This document shows positions 50,023-57,894 of a stretch of DNA of 64,000 nt, piece by piece; the stretch's first letter is position 1, and each line of letters starts with the position of its first letter. Position numbers and translations under genes: made by a program. The DNA comes from Mycolicibacterium llatzerense (GTDB taxonomy: Bacteria; Actinomycetota; Actinomycetes; Mycobacteriales; Mycobacteriaceae). Where the stretch lies: the NCBI RefSeq assembly GCF_000878195.1, contig NZ_JXST01000001.1, positions 62,001 through 126,000 on the forward strand, in the 5' to 3' direction. The notes under the pieces were generated by a model. It saw nothing but the letters and a program-made list of their open reading frames with translations, was not told the DNA's origin and did not search any database.

Positions 50023-51212
50023 GTAGCAACGGCATCCGCGACAAGGTCGCTGTGGTGGGCATGGGATGCACCCGATTCGGCGAACGGTTCGGTGCGTCTG
50101 CCGAAGACCTCATCATCGAGGCGATCGATGAGTGCTTCACGGCCAACCCGAAGCTGGATCGGGCCGGCGTCGGCGCGTACTGGCTGGGCACGCTGGCCAC
50201 CGGCCAGAGTGGGCTCACTGTCAGCAAGGCGCTGGCCTTGGACTACACCCCGGTGACGCGGGTCGAAAACTATTGCGCCAGTGGATCCGACTCCTTCCGC
50301 AACGCCTGCTTCGCCGTCGCGTCCGGTGCATACGACATGGTGGTGGCCGTGGGGGTCGAGAAGCTGAAAGACTCGGGCTATTCGGGACTGCTGCGGGGTG
50401 ATCCGCCGGGCGACGGTACCGCTTCGGAGCTTTCGCTCACCGCGCCGGCGGCCTTCTCGTTGCTCGACCCGGCCTACTGCGCCCGCTACGGTGTCGACCC
50501 CGCCGCGATGCGCGATGCGATGACGCACGTGGCCTGGAAGAACCACCGCAACGGGGCGCGAAACCCGAAGGCGCAGTTCCGTTCAGAGGTCTCCAAGGAG
50601 AAGATCGCGAACGCGCCCATCGTCGCCGGACGGCTGGGTGTGTTCGACTGCTCGGGAGTGTCCGACGGCGCGGCGTGCGCCGTCATCGTTCCCGCGGAAC
50701 GCGCAGCCGAGTACACCGACCAGCCCATGTACGTGAAAGGTGTTGCGCTGGCGGCCGGGCCGGGCCGGGGAGCGGTGGACCCCGGTTACGACTTCACCAC
50801 CTTCCCCGAAGTCGTCCGCTCGGCACGCGACGTGTATGCGCAGGCCGGGATCGAGAACCCGCGTGCGGACATCTCTTTCGCCGAGGTGCATGACTGCTTC
50901 ACTCCGACGGAGTTGGTGCTGATGGAGGATCTGGGGTTCGTCGACCGGGGCGATGCCTGGCGGGCCAGCCTCGCTGGTGAGTTCGATGCCGACGGGCGGT
51001 TGCCGGTCAATGTCGACGGCGGCCTCAAGTCGTTCGGTCATCCGGTCGGCGCCAGCGGGCTGCGCATGCTCTATGAATGCTGGCTGCAATTCCGTGGTGA
51101 GGCCGGCGATAGGCAACTGGCCGAGCCTCGAATGGCATTGACGCACAATCTCGGTGGGCGGCCGGGAGCGTGCGTATCGCTCGTCGCGGTAGTGGGTAAC
51201 GAACTGGGCTGA
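50019..51212 (+). CDS. Thiolase-like acyltransferase/aldolase partnered with the DUF35 fusion
   Basis: A 397-aa SCP-x/Ltp2-like thiolase. Cys in ENYCASGSDSF (about residue 87), VHDCFTPTELVL in place of NEAF, GGLKSFGHPVGASGLRM, and the terminal LGGRPGACVSLVAVVG. The family includes thiolases that require a DUF35 partner and retro-aldolases. With the preceding fusion it may form a two-protein C-C bond-cleaving complex. GTG 50019 overlaps the upstream stop (GTGA). It is the last gene of the operon before a new promoter. Confidence 0.9.
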   Translation: MSSNGIRDKVAVVGMGCTRFGERFGASAEDLIIEAIDECFTANPKLDRAGVGAYWLGTLATGQSGLTVSKALALDYTPVTRVENYCASGSDSFRNACFAVASGAYDMVVAVGVEKLKDSGYSGLLRGDPPGDGTASELSLTAPAAFSLLDPAYCARYGVDPAAMRDAMTHVAWKNHRNGARNPKAQFRSEVSKEKIANAPIVAGRLGVFDCSGVSDGAACAVIVPAERAAEYTDQPMYVKGVALAAGPGRGAVDPGYDFTTFPEVVRSARDVYAQAGIENPRADISFAEVHDCFTPTELVLMEDLGFVDRGDAWRASLAGEFDADGRLPVNVDGGLKSFGHPVGASGLRMLYECWLQFRGEAGDRQLAEPRMALTHNLGGRPGACVSLVAVVGNELG

Positions 51213-51234
51213 CACTGTCGCCGCGGCGGCAGCG

Positions 51235-51272
51235 TTGACCCCCATAGGTCATTATTTTATTATATATTCAAA
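51235..51272 (+). promoter_or_regulatory. Promoter of the ACAD/SnoaL/FAD-dehydrogenase operon with degenerate dyad
   Basis: TTGACC (51235-51240), 17 bp and TATTAT (51258-51263). ATTCAAA at 51266-51272 matches the right half of the island palindrome; the left half (TTTTATT) is degenerate. The TSS is expected near 51270. Confidence 0.55.
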
Positions 51273-51308
51273 ATTGCTACGAAGTAGCTCAACGGAATGT
51301 GGATCAAA

Positions 51309-52475
51309 ATGACGCTCACCAGCTTGGTTGCTGACACCGCCGACCATGCGATGCTTCGCGACACCGTCGCCAAGATCGCCGAAAAATATGGCGCGGAGTA
51401 CTTCCTGGAACGTTCGCGCGCCGGTGGGAAGGTCGATGAACTCTGGGCGGACCTCGGCGCGGCCGGATTACTCGGGGTGCACCTGCCCGAGGAATACGGC
51501 GGTGGCGGCGCAGGCATGTCCGAGCTGGCCATCGTCATCGAAGAACTGGCCGCACATGGCATTCCGCTGCTCTTGACGGTCATCTCGCCCGCCATCTGCG
51601 GTTCGATTCTGGCCGCTCATGGCTCGCCCGAGATGAAGCAGCGCTGGCTGCCCGGCATCGCCGACGGCTCGTTGAAGATGGCGTTTGCGCTGACCGAACC
51701 GGATTCCGGGTCCAACAGTCACCAGGTGAAGACCACCGCCCGCCAGGACGGCGACGGATGGGTGGTGTCCGGCGGCAAGTACTTCATCTCCGCCGCCGAC
51801 GAAGCGCACGCACTGCTCGTGGTGGCGCGGGACGGATCCGCTGCGGACAGTGGGCGGAACCCGCTGTCGCTCTTCGTGGTACCCACCGATGTGCCGGGAG
51901 TCACACTCCAATTGCTGGAGACGACGGTGACCTCTCCGGACCATCAGTTCACGGTGTTCTTCGACGACGTTCGGGTCGGGCCCGAAGCGTTGATCGGTAC
52001 CGCCGGCAACGGGCTCAGGCAGGTGTTCGCCGGGCTCAACCCGGAGCGGATTCTGGCGTCGGCGCTCAGCGGGGGCATCGGCCGCTACGCGGTCGAGAAA
52101 GCCGTCGCCTATGCGAAAGACCGCGCGGTCTGGTCGGTTCCGATCGGGGCGCACCAGGGCATCTCGCACCCCATCGCCGATTGCCACATCCAGGTCGAGC
52201 TCGCCCGCCTGGCCACCCAACGCGCCGCCCAGATTTTCGACGACGGCGGGAACGCTGCTGCGGCGGCGAACATCGCCAAGTACGCCGCGGCCGAAGCGTC
52301 GCTGAAGGCGCTCGACCAGGCCATCCAAACCCACGGCGGCAATGGACTTTCCAAGGAATACGGACTGGCCGAACTATGGTTCGTGGCCCGGCTCATGCGC
52401 ACCGCACCGGTGAGTCGCGAGATGGTGCTGAACTTCGTCGCCCAAACGATGCTCGAGCTGCCGGCTTCGTACTGA
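51309..52475 (+). CDS. Acyl-CoA dehydrogenase (FadE-type)
   Basis: A 388-aa flavoenzyme (LPEEYGGGGAGMSELA, FALTEPDSGSNSHQVKT, IQTHGGNGLSKEYGLAELW). The usual C-terminal catalytic Glu of xEGTSE is missing (RTAPVSREMVL), but NPERILAS offers a Glu at the position used by isovaleryl-CoA dehydrogenase. Branched or cyclic acyl-CoA is a plausible substrate. ATG 51309 is preferred (GGAT box 5 nt upstream) over ATG 51297. It is the first gene of an operon with a SnoaL-like and a FAD-dehydrogenase gene. Confidence 0.9.
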   Translation: MTLTSLVADTADHAMLRDTVAKIAEKYGAEYFLERSRAGGKVDELWADLGAAGLLGVHLPEEYGGGGAGMSELAIVIEELAAHGIPLLLTVISPAICGSILAAHGSPEMKQRWLPGIADGSLKMAFALTEPDSGSNSHQVKTTARQDGDGWVVSGGKYFISAADEAHALLVVARDGSAADSGRNPLSLFVVPTDVPGVTLQLLETTVTSPDHQFTVFFDDVRVGPEALIGTAGNGLRQVFAGLNPERILASALSGGIGRYAVEKAVAYAKDRAVWSVPIGAHQGISHPIADCHIQVELARLATQRAAQIFDDGGNAAAAANIAKYAAAEASLKALDQAIQTHGGNGLSKEYGLAELWFVARLMRTAPVSREMVLNFVAQTMLELPASY

Positions 52476-52486
52476 GGACCACACCT

Positions 52487-52942
52487 GTGAATACCAAACC
52501 CGATGATTTCGCCGACAACTACAGCCAGGCGTGGTCTGCTCCGAACAGCGATCTGCTGCGATCGATGTTCGCGTCCGACGGCGTGTACATCGATGGTGGA
52601 ATGCAGAAGGAATATCGCGGATTCGAGCACATCGCCTGGTTCTACGGACACATGCTGCGATTTGCGCCGGACTCACGGATCGTGTTCTCCAATCCCATTT
52701 TTGCTGGCGGAACGTTCGCTCTCGAGTGGGTCTGGTCGGGAACTGCCAACGGTCAGCTCGCGCTCGGAAGCGAGACATACGCGGCGACCGGACGTGCATT
52801 CGCTGTGCCTGGCGCGTGCATCGGGCGGCTGAACGGTGAAGCTGCCGTGTCATATCACCGCGACTACTACGACGTGCTGGATCTGCTGCAGCAGATCGGT
52901 CTGAAAACCCATGTTGGACAAGGAGAATCATGCCCAGAGTGA
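52487..52942 (+). CDS. SnoaL-like NTF2-fold protein
   Basis: A 151-aa protein (DDFADNYSQAWSAPNSDLL, FASDGVYIDGGM, YRGFEHIAWFYGHML, FALEWVWSGTANG). It fits the SnoaL/limonene-epoxide-hydrolase-like fold, which includes isomerases, cyclases and hydrolases; no catalytic triad is certain. GTG 52487 follows GAGGACCACACCT. It overlaps the next gene by 13 bp. It may act on a ring intermediate such as an epoxide or dienone. Confidence 0.8.
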   Translation: MNTKPDDFADNYSQAWSAPNSDLLRSMFASDGVYIDGGMQKEYRGFEHIAWFYGHMLRFAPDSRIVFSNPIFAGGTFALEWVWSGTANGQLALGSETYAATGRAFAVPGACIGRLNGEAAVSYHRDYYDVLDLLQQIGLKTHVGQGESCPE

Positions 52943-54276
52943 ACGACCGCGAGAATCATGCGGGGCGAACGATGAACGAGAATCGTTGGGACGCACTCGT
53001 CATCGGCGCCGGCGCGGGCGGGCTGTTCGCCGCGGCGCGGCTCTCGCACCTGGGCTACCGGACGTTGGTCGTCGAGCGGCTCGAGGTCGTCGGCGGGCGG
53101 GCATCGACGCGCGACATCGACGGGTTCAAGGTCAACAACGGCGCCATCGTCATCGAAACCGGCGGCCTCACCGAGGAGACGTTCCACGAGGTCGGCGCGA
53201 AATTCGACGTCCGCGCCGCGGAACCGCCGATTCTCTACCGCATCGGCGACAAAGACGTCGACGTCACCGGTGGTGGCTGGGGATTCCTGCTGTCCAAGCT
53301 GACGCGCCAGGGCGCGAAGCTGGTGAGTGGAATCGGCGCGGCCCGAAACGACTCGGGGTTGCCGGAAGACGAGCTTTCGACGGCCGACTGGGTGGCCAAG
53401 TACACCAAGAACGAGTCGGTGCACGGCATCTTCCGCAACATGTGCGGATCGGTCTTCGCGGTGGGTTCCGAGGAACTGCCGGCGCGGGTGTTTCTGACGT
53501 ACTTCACGCGCAAGAGCGCATTCAAGAAGTTCGGCTTCTGCCCTGAGGGCACCATCGGCATCTGGCAGGCGCTCGCCGAGGTGGTGGAGAAGAACGGGGG
53601 AGCGGTCTGGCTCTCGTCGGAGGTGCAGCAGCTGCATCTGACGGACGGGCGGATCACCGGAGCCACCGTCGTCCGAGGCGGTGAAACCGTCGATATCTCT
53701 TGTGGTTTCGCGGTGAGTGATGTCGGTCCGTTCGCGACGGTCGAACTGGTCGGCAGCCAGAATCTGCCCGCCGACTACGTCGCGAAGGTCGATGCGGCAA
53801 ACCGGCCGTGCTCGATGATCACCGTCAACTTCGCCAGCCGGCGAAAGCTGTTGAAGGCGCCGGGCATGCTGAGCTTCGCGAAGACCCGGCGGCTGTGCTA
53901 CGTCGCGAATTTCACCGAGACGTGTCCCGAGATGGCGCCGGAGGGCTGGCACCTCTATGCGGGGACATCGGTGCCCAAACCCGCAGTCGGCGACTTCGAC
54001 GAGAACGCGGAAACCGAACTGCTACTGGATGATCTGCGCGCGGAGATCGACGGCTTCACCGATGCCCGCATCCTGTCGATCGCGGTCACCCGAGACGGCT
54101 GGCCGCCGCAGCGCGCCGTCGCGGGCTTCGATCTACCGCACGACACCCCGATCGCGAACTTGTGGAATGTCGGAGATGCGGTGAAGGAATACGCCAACGG
54201 CGGGACGACGGCGTGTGCCGAGACCGCCAAGATCGTCGTCGACAAGATTCGGGCCGTGCATTCGCCGATGGCCTGA
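52930..54276 (+). CDS. FAD-dependent oxidoreductase (phytoene desaturase/amine oxidase-like)
   Basis: A 448-aa flavoprotein. N-terminal dinucleotide fold VIGAGAGGLFAAARL with VVERLEVVGGRAST, and a C-terminal FAD-contact segment NLWNVGDAVKEYANGGTTACAETA. The GAGGRA-type second motif places it in the NAD(P)-independent CrtI/amine-oxidase group. It may desaturate a ring or a conjugated intermediate. ATG 52930 has an ideal AGGAGA RBS; an internal ATG at 52972 would start right before the FAD fold. It is the last gene before a convergent terminator. Confidence 0.87.
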   Translation: MPRVNDRENHAGRTMNENRWDALVIGAGAGGLFAAARLSHLGYRTLVVERLEVVGGRASTRDIDGFKVNNGAIVIETGGLTEETFHEVGAKFDVRAAEPPILYRIGDKDVDVTGGGWGFLLSKLTRQGAKLVSGIGAARNDSGLPEDELSTADWVAKYTKNESVHGIFRNMCGSVFAVGSEELPARVFLTYFTRKSAFKKFGFCPEGTIGIWQALAEVVEKNGGAVWLSSEVQQLHLTDGRITGATVVRGGETVDISCGFAVSDVGPFATVELVGSQNLPADYVAKVDAANRPCSMITVNFASRRKLLKAPGMLSFAKTRRLCYVANFTETCPEMAPEGWHLYAGTSVPKPAVGDFDENAETELLLDDLRAEIDGFTDARILSIAVTRDGWPPQRAVAGFDLPHDTPIANLWNVGDAVKEYANGGTTACAETAKIVVDKIRAVHSPMA

Positions 54277-54283
54277 TGCTGTT

Positions 54284-54319
54284 CCGGCCCTTCGTCATCC
54301 GAGGTTGACGAAGGGCCGG
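54284..54319. terminator. Bidirectional hairpin terminator between convergent genes
   Basis: A perfect 14-bp stem (CCGGCCCTTCGTCA at 54284-54297 pairs with TGACGAAGGGCCGG at 54306-54319) with an 8-base loop. It sits between the FAD-dehydrogenase stop and the convergent acyl-CoA dehydrogenase stop. It has no T-run, as is common in mycobacteria. Confidence 0.8.
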
Positions 54320-54342
54320 TCCGTCGGCAGCGTGGCCAGTCC

Positions 54343-55497
54343 TCAGGCGGTCAGTCCACCGCGGGCGACGAGTTGCGCTGCGATGACGTTGCGCTGGATT
54401 TCGTTGGTGCCCTCGCCGACGATCATCAGCGGCGCGTCGCGGAAGTAACGCTCGACGTCGTATTCGGTCGAGTAGCCGTAACCTCCGTGAATGCGGACGG
54501 CGTTGAGCGCCACCTCCATGGCGACCTCGGACGCGTAGTACTTGGCCATGCCGGCTTCCATGTCGCATCGTTCGCCGGCGTCGAACCGCTGCGCCGCATG
54601 CAGCACCAGCTGGCGGGCGGCCGTCAGCTTGGTGGCCATGTCGGCCAGATAGCCGCCGACAGCCTGGTGCTTCCAGATCGGGACGCCGAAACTCTCGCGC
54701 TGCTGGGCGTAGGCCAGCGCATCGTCGAAAGCGGCCTGACCGACGCCGAGCGCGCGGGACGCGACCTGAATCCGGCCTGTCTCAAGACCTTTCATCATCT
54801 GTGCGAACCCGTTCCCCTCCACTCCGCCGAGGACGGTGTCCAGCGGCGCGCGGAAGTCGTCGAAGGCCAACTCGCAACTCTCGACGCCCTTGTACCCAAG
54901 CTTGGGTAGATCGCGGGACACGATCAGTCCCGGACCGTGTTCGACCAACAGGATGCTGATGCCGCGGTGCCGGGGCGTGGCCGCCGGGTCGGTCTTGCAC
55001 AACAGCGCGATGAGCTGGGACCGGCGGGCATTGCTGATCCAGGTCTTGGCCCCGTTGATGACATAGCCGTGCTCGTCGCGACGGGCGACAGTGGTCATCG
55101 CCTGCAGGTCGGAGCCGCCGCCGGGTTCGGTCAGCGCCATGGTTGCCCGGATCTCTCCGGTGGCCATCCGCGGGAGGTAGCGGCTCTTCTGGTCGTCCGT
55201 GCCGAAGTTCAGGATCAACTTGGAGACAACGGTGTGGCCACCCATGGCTCCCGCCAGGCTCATCCAGCCACGTGCCAATTGCTCGGTCACCCCGACATAG
55301 CACTGGGTGGACACCGGCGCATCGCCGTACGGCTCCGGGATCGCCAGACCGAAGATACCCATTTGCTTCATCTGGTCGATGAGCTTTTCCGGGTACTCAT
55401 TGGCGTGTTCGAGATCGCGTGCGACGGGCCGCACCTCACGGTCGACCCAGTCCCGCACAGTCGCGACGACCTGCCGCTCTTCGGCTGACAACTCCAC
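54343..55497 (-). CDS. Acyl-CoA dehydrogenase (FadE-type)
   Basis: A 384-aa flavoenzyme (MALTEPGGGSDLQAMTT, RIHGGYGYSTEYDVERYFRD) with the C-terminal catalytic Glu in VGEGTNEIQRN. It starts at GTG 55497. It is the last gene of a three-gene minus-strand operon with a second dehydrogenase and a FadA6-like thiolase. It probably performs an alpha-beta dehydrogenation step in the island's pathway. Confidence 0.92.
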   Translation of the reverse strand: MELSAEERQVVATVRDWVDREVRPVARDLEHANEYPEKLIDQMKQMGIFGLAIPEPYGDAPVSTQCYVGVTEQLARGWMSLAGAMGGHTVVSKLILNFGTDDQKSRYLPRMATGEIRATMALTEPGGGSDLQAMTTVARRDEHGYVINGAKTWISNARRSQLIALLCKTDPAATPRHRGISILLVEHGPGLIVSRDLPKLGYKGVESCELAFDDFRAPLDTVLGGVEGNGFAQMMKGLETGRIQVASRALGVGQAAFDDALAYAQQRESFGVPIWKHQAVGGYLADMATKLTAARQLVLHAAQRFDAGERCDMEAGMAKYYASEVAMEVALNAVRIHGGYGYSTEYDVERYFRDAPLMIVGEGTNEIQRNVIAAQLVARGGLTA

Positions 55498-55518
55498 AGC
55501 TGGACTCCTATCTGAGAA

Positions 55519-56670
55519 TCAGCAGGCCGCGATATCGCGGCCGATGATCTCCTTCATGATCTCGGTCGTTCCGCCGTAGATCGTTTGAATGCGAGTGTCG
55601 AGATAGGCTCGGGCCACTGGATATTCAGTCATGTAGCCGTACCCACCGTGCAGCTGCAGGCAGCGGTCGATCACGCGCTTTTGCAGCTCGCTGACGTACC
55701 ACTTGCCCTTGGCCGCATCGATCGCGCTGAGCGTTCCGGCGTTGTATGCCAACACCGAACGATCGACGTAGGACTCCGCGATATCGATCTCCGTCGACAT
55801 CTCGGCGAGCTCAAACCTGATGTGTTGCTTGTCCGTGAGCGGCTTGCCGAAGGCCTGGCGCTGCCGGCAGTAGTCGACAGTGCTGCTGAAGATGGCACGG
55901 GTCGTGGCGATCGCTTTGGCGCTGACGCCGAGACGTTCCCGTGGGAGATGACTCATCAGGTACGGCAAGCCCATTCCCGCTTCGCCCAGCAGGTTCGTCG
56001 CGGGTACCTCGGCGTCCCGGAAGTACAGCTCAGCGGTGTCCTGAGCGGGCAGCCCGATCTTGTCGAGCTTGCGTCCGCGTTCGAACCCCGGGGTGTCGCG
56101 CTCCACGACGAACAGACTGAATCCGCGCGAGCCCGCCTCGGGATCGGTTCGGGCAGCAACGACCACCAGGTCGGACATGATGCCGCTGGAGATGAATGTC
56201 TTCTGCCCGTTGAGGATCCAGGTGTCCCCTTCACGCCGGGCAGTGGTGCGAATGCCGCGTAGATCGCTGCCGGCGCCGGGTTCGGTCATGGCCAGCGCGC
56301 CGATGATCTCGCCGGCCGCGAACCCGGGCAGCCAGCGCTGCTTCTGTTCGTCGTTGGTCAGGTCGAGCAGATAGTGCAGAACCAGGTCATCCTGCAAGCT
56401 GACGGTCAGACCGAACGACAAGGCGTTGATCCGGGAGACCTCCTCGCACACCACCATCCGGTAGCGGTAGTCGGATTCGCCGGCGCCGCCGTACTGCTCG
56501 TCGATCTGCAGGGCGTAGATTCCCGCCTTGGCGGCGCGAGCGAATACGGCGCGATCGATCCAGCGGTCCCGATCCCAATCATGTTGATGGGGAACGACTT
56601 CACGCGCGAGAAACTCGCGCACCGTCTCGCGATACGCCGTGTGGTCCGCGGTGTAGAGCGTGCGCTCCAT
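55519..56670 (-). CDS. Acyl-CoA dehydrogenase (long-chain-type FadE)
   Basis: A 383-aa flavoenzyme (LAMTEPGAGSDLRGIRTTAR, QLHGGYGYMTEYPVARAYLD). The C-terminal Glu position is Gly (IYGGTTEIMKEIIGR). The catalytic Glu is probably in LPRERLGVS, as in long-chain and isovaleryl-CoA dehydrogenases. It lies between the thiolase (3-bp gap upstream) and the other dehydrogenase (21-bp gap downstream) in one operon. Confidence 0.92.
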   Translation of the reverse strand: MERTLYTADHTAYRETVREFLAREVVPHQHDWDRDRWIDRAVFARAAKAGIYALQIDEQYGGAGESDYRYRMVVCEEVSRINALSFGLTVSLQDDLVLHYLLDLTNDEQKQRWLPGFAAGEIIGALAMTEPGAGSDLRGIRTTARREGDTWILNGQKTFISSGIMSDLVVVAARTDPEAGSRGFSLFVVERDTPGFERGRKLDKIGLPAQDTAELYFRDAEVPATNLLGEAGMGLPYLMSHLPRERLGVSAKAIATTRAIFSSTVDYCRQRQAFGKPLTDKQHIRFELAEMSTEIDIAESYVDRSVLAYNAGTLSAIDAAKGKWYVSELQKRVIDRCLQLHGGYGYMTEYPVARAYLDTRIQTIYGGTTEIMKEIIGRDIAAC

Positions 56671-56673
56671 GGC

Positions 56674-57825
56674 CTATAGCCGCTCGATGATGGTGACGTT
56701 GGCCTGCCCGCCGCCTTCGCACATGGTCTGCAGCCCGTACCGACCGCCGGTGCGTTCCAGCTCGTGCAGCATCGAGGTCATGAGGCGGGCGCCGGTACAG
56801 CCGATCGGGTGACCGAGGGCGATGGCGCCGCCGTTGGGATTGACCTTGGCGGGGTCGGCGTTCAGTTCGGTGAGCCAGGCGAGGACGACCGGTGCGAACG
56901 CCTCGTTGATCTCGACGACATCGATGTCGTCGATGGACAGTCCGGCACGCTTCAAGGCGTGCTGGGTGGCCGGGATCGGGGCGGTCAGCATCATCACGGG
57001 ATCGGCCCCGCGCACAGACATGTGGTGGATGCGGGCCCGCGGGGTGAGCCCGAACCGGTCCACCGCACTCTCGGAGGCGACGAGCAATGCGGCTGCGCCG
57101 TCCGAGAGCTGGCTCGCCGCTGCGGCGGTCACGACGCCGCCGTCCACCAGAGGCTTCAGGCCGGCCATCTTTTCCAGTGACGTGTCGGCTCGCGGCCCTT
57201 CGTCGACGCTGATTCCGGCGAGTTCGGTGATCTCCCGGGCAAAGCGCCCCTCCGTGATGGCGGCGAGGGCACGCTGGTGGCTGGTCAATGCGAACCGCTC
57301 ATTGTCCTCGCGGGTCAGCTTCCAGTGGGCGGCAATCAGTTCCGCGCCACGGAACTGCGAGATCTCCTGATCTCCGTAGCGTGCCCGCCAGCCCTCGCAG
57401 CCGGTCCACGGGTCGGTGGCGCCGAACGCTTCGCCGGCGGCGAACGCGCTCAAGATGGGGTACTGGCTCATCTTCTGCACGCCACCCGCGACGATGAGGT
57501 CGCACGTGCCGCTCATAACCGCTTGTGCGGCAAAGTGAACCGCCTGCTGAGCCGAGCCGCACTGACGGTCGATTGTCACGCCGGGGACGGATTCGGGCAG
57601 GCCGGCCGCGAGGGCCGCGGTGCGGGCGATGTCACCGGCCTGCGAACCGATGTTGTCGAGGCACCCGAGGATCACGTCATCGATTGCTTCCGGGTCGATG
57701 TCGTGACGGTTCACCACGGTCTTGATCACATGCGCGGCCAAGTCGGCGGGGTGTGTGCCGGACAGCCCGCCGCCGCGCTTGCCGACGGCAGTGCGGGTGG
57801 CGTCAACAATGTAAGCCTCAGTCAT
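56674..57825 (-). CDS. Thiolase, FadA6-like acetyl-CoA acetyltransferase
   Basis: A 383-aa thiolase with all catalytic elements: Cys in IDRQCGSAQQAV, NEAFAPVVLAWL, GHPIGCTGARL and CEGGGQANV. It is strikingly close to M. tuberculosis FadA6 (Rv3556c) in segments such as RYGDQEISQFRG and PAKVNPNGGAIALGHP. FadA6 acts in steroid C/D-ring catabolism, so a cyclic-acid ketoacyl-CoA is a reasonable substrate here. The -10 box TAAATT lies 7 nt before the ATG, suggesting a leaderless mRNA for the operon. Confidence 0.93.
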   Translation of the reverse strand: MTEAYIVDATRTAVGKRGGGLSGTHPADLAAHVIKTVVNRHDIDPEAIDDVILGCLDNIGSQAGDIARTAALAAGLPESVPGVTIDRQCGSAQQAVHFAAQAVMSGTCDLIVAGGVQKMSQYPILSAFAAGEAFGATDPWTGCEGWRARYGDQEISQFRGAELIAAHWKLTREDNERFALTSHQRALAAITEGRFAREITELAGISVDEGPRADTSLEKMAGLKPLVDGGVVTAAAASQLSDGAAALLVASESAVDRFGLTPRARIHHMSVRGADPVMMLTAPIPATQHALKRAGLSIDDIDVVEINEAFAPVVLAWLTELNADPAKVNPNGGAIALGHPIGCTGARLMTSMLHELERTGGRYGLQTMCEGGGQANVTIIERL

Positions 57826-57829
57826 AAAA

Positions 57830-57862
57830 TCGAATTTAACATAGATTCGAAAATGCGGTCAA
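57830..57862 (-). promoter_or_regulatory. Thiolase operon promoter with TCGAAT-N9-ATTCGA inverted repeat
   Basis: On the minus strand TTGACC (57857-57862), 18 bp and TAAATT (57833-57838), then 7 nt to the ATG. The perfect 6-bp inverted repeat TCGAAT/ATTCGA (57830-57850) spans the -10 and spacer. Confidence 0.7.
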
Positions 57863-57894
57863 TCAAAGACCCTGACCCATCGAGACGGTCTTGT

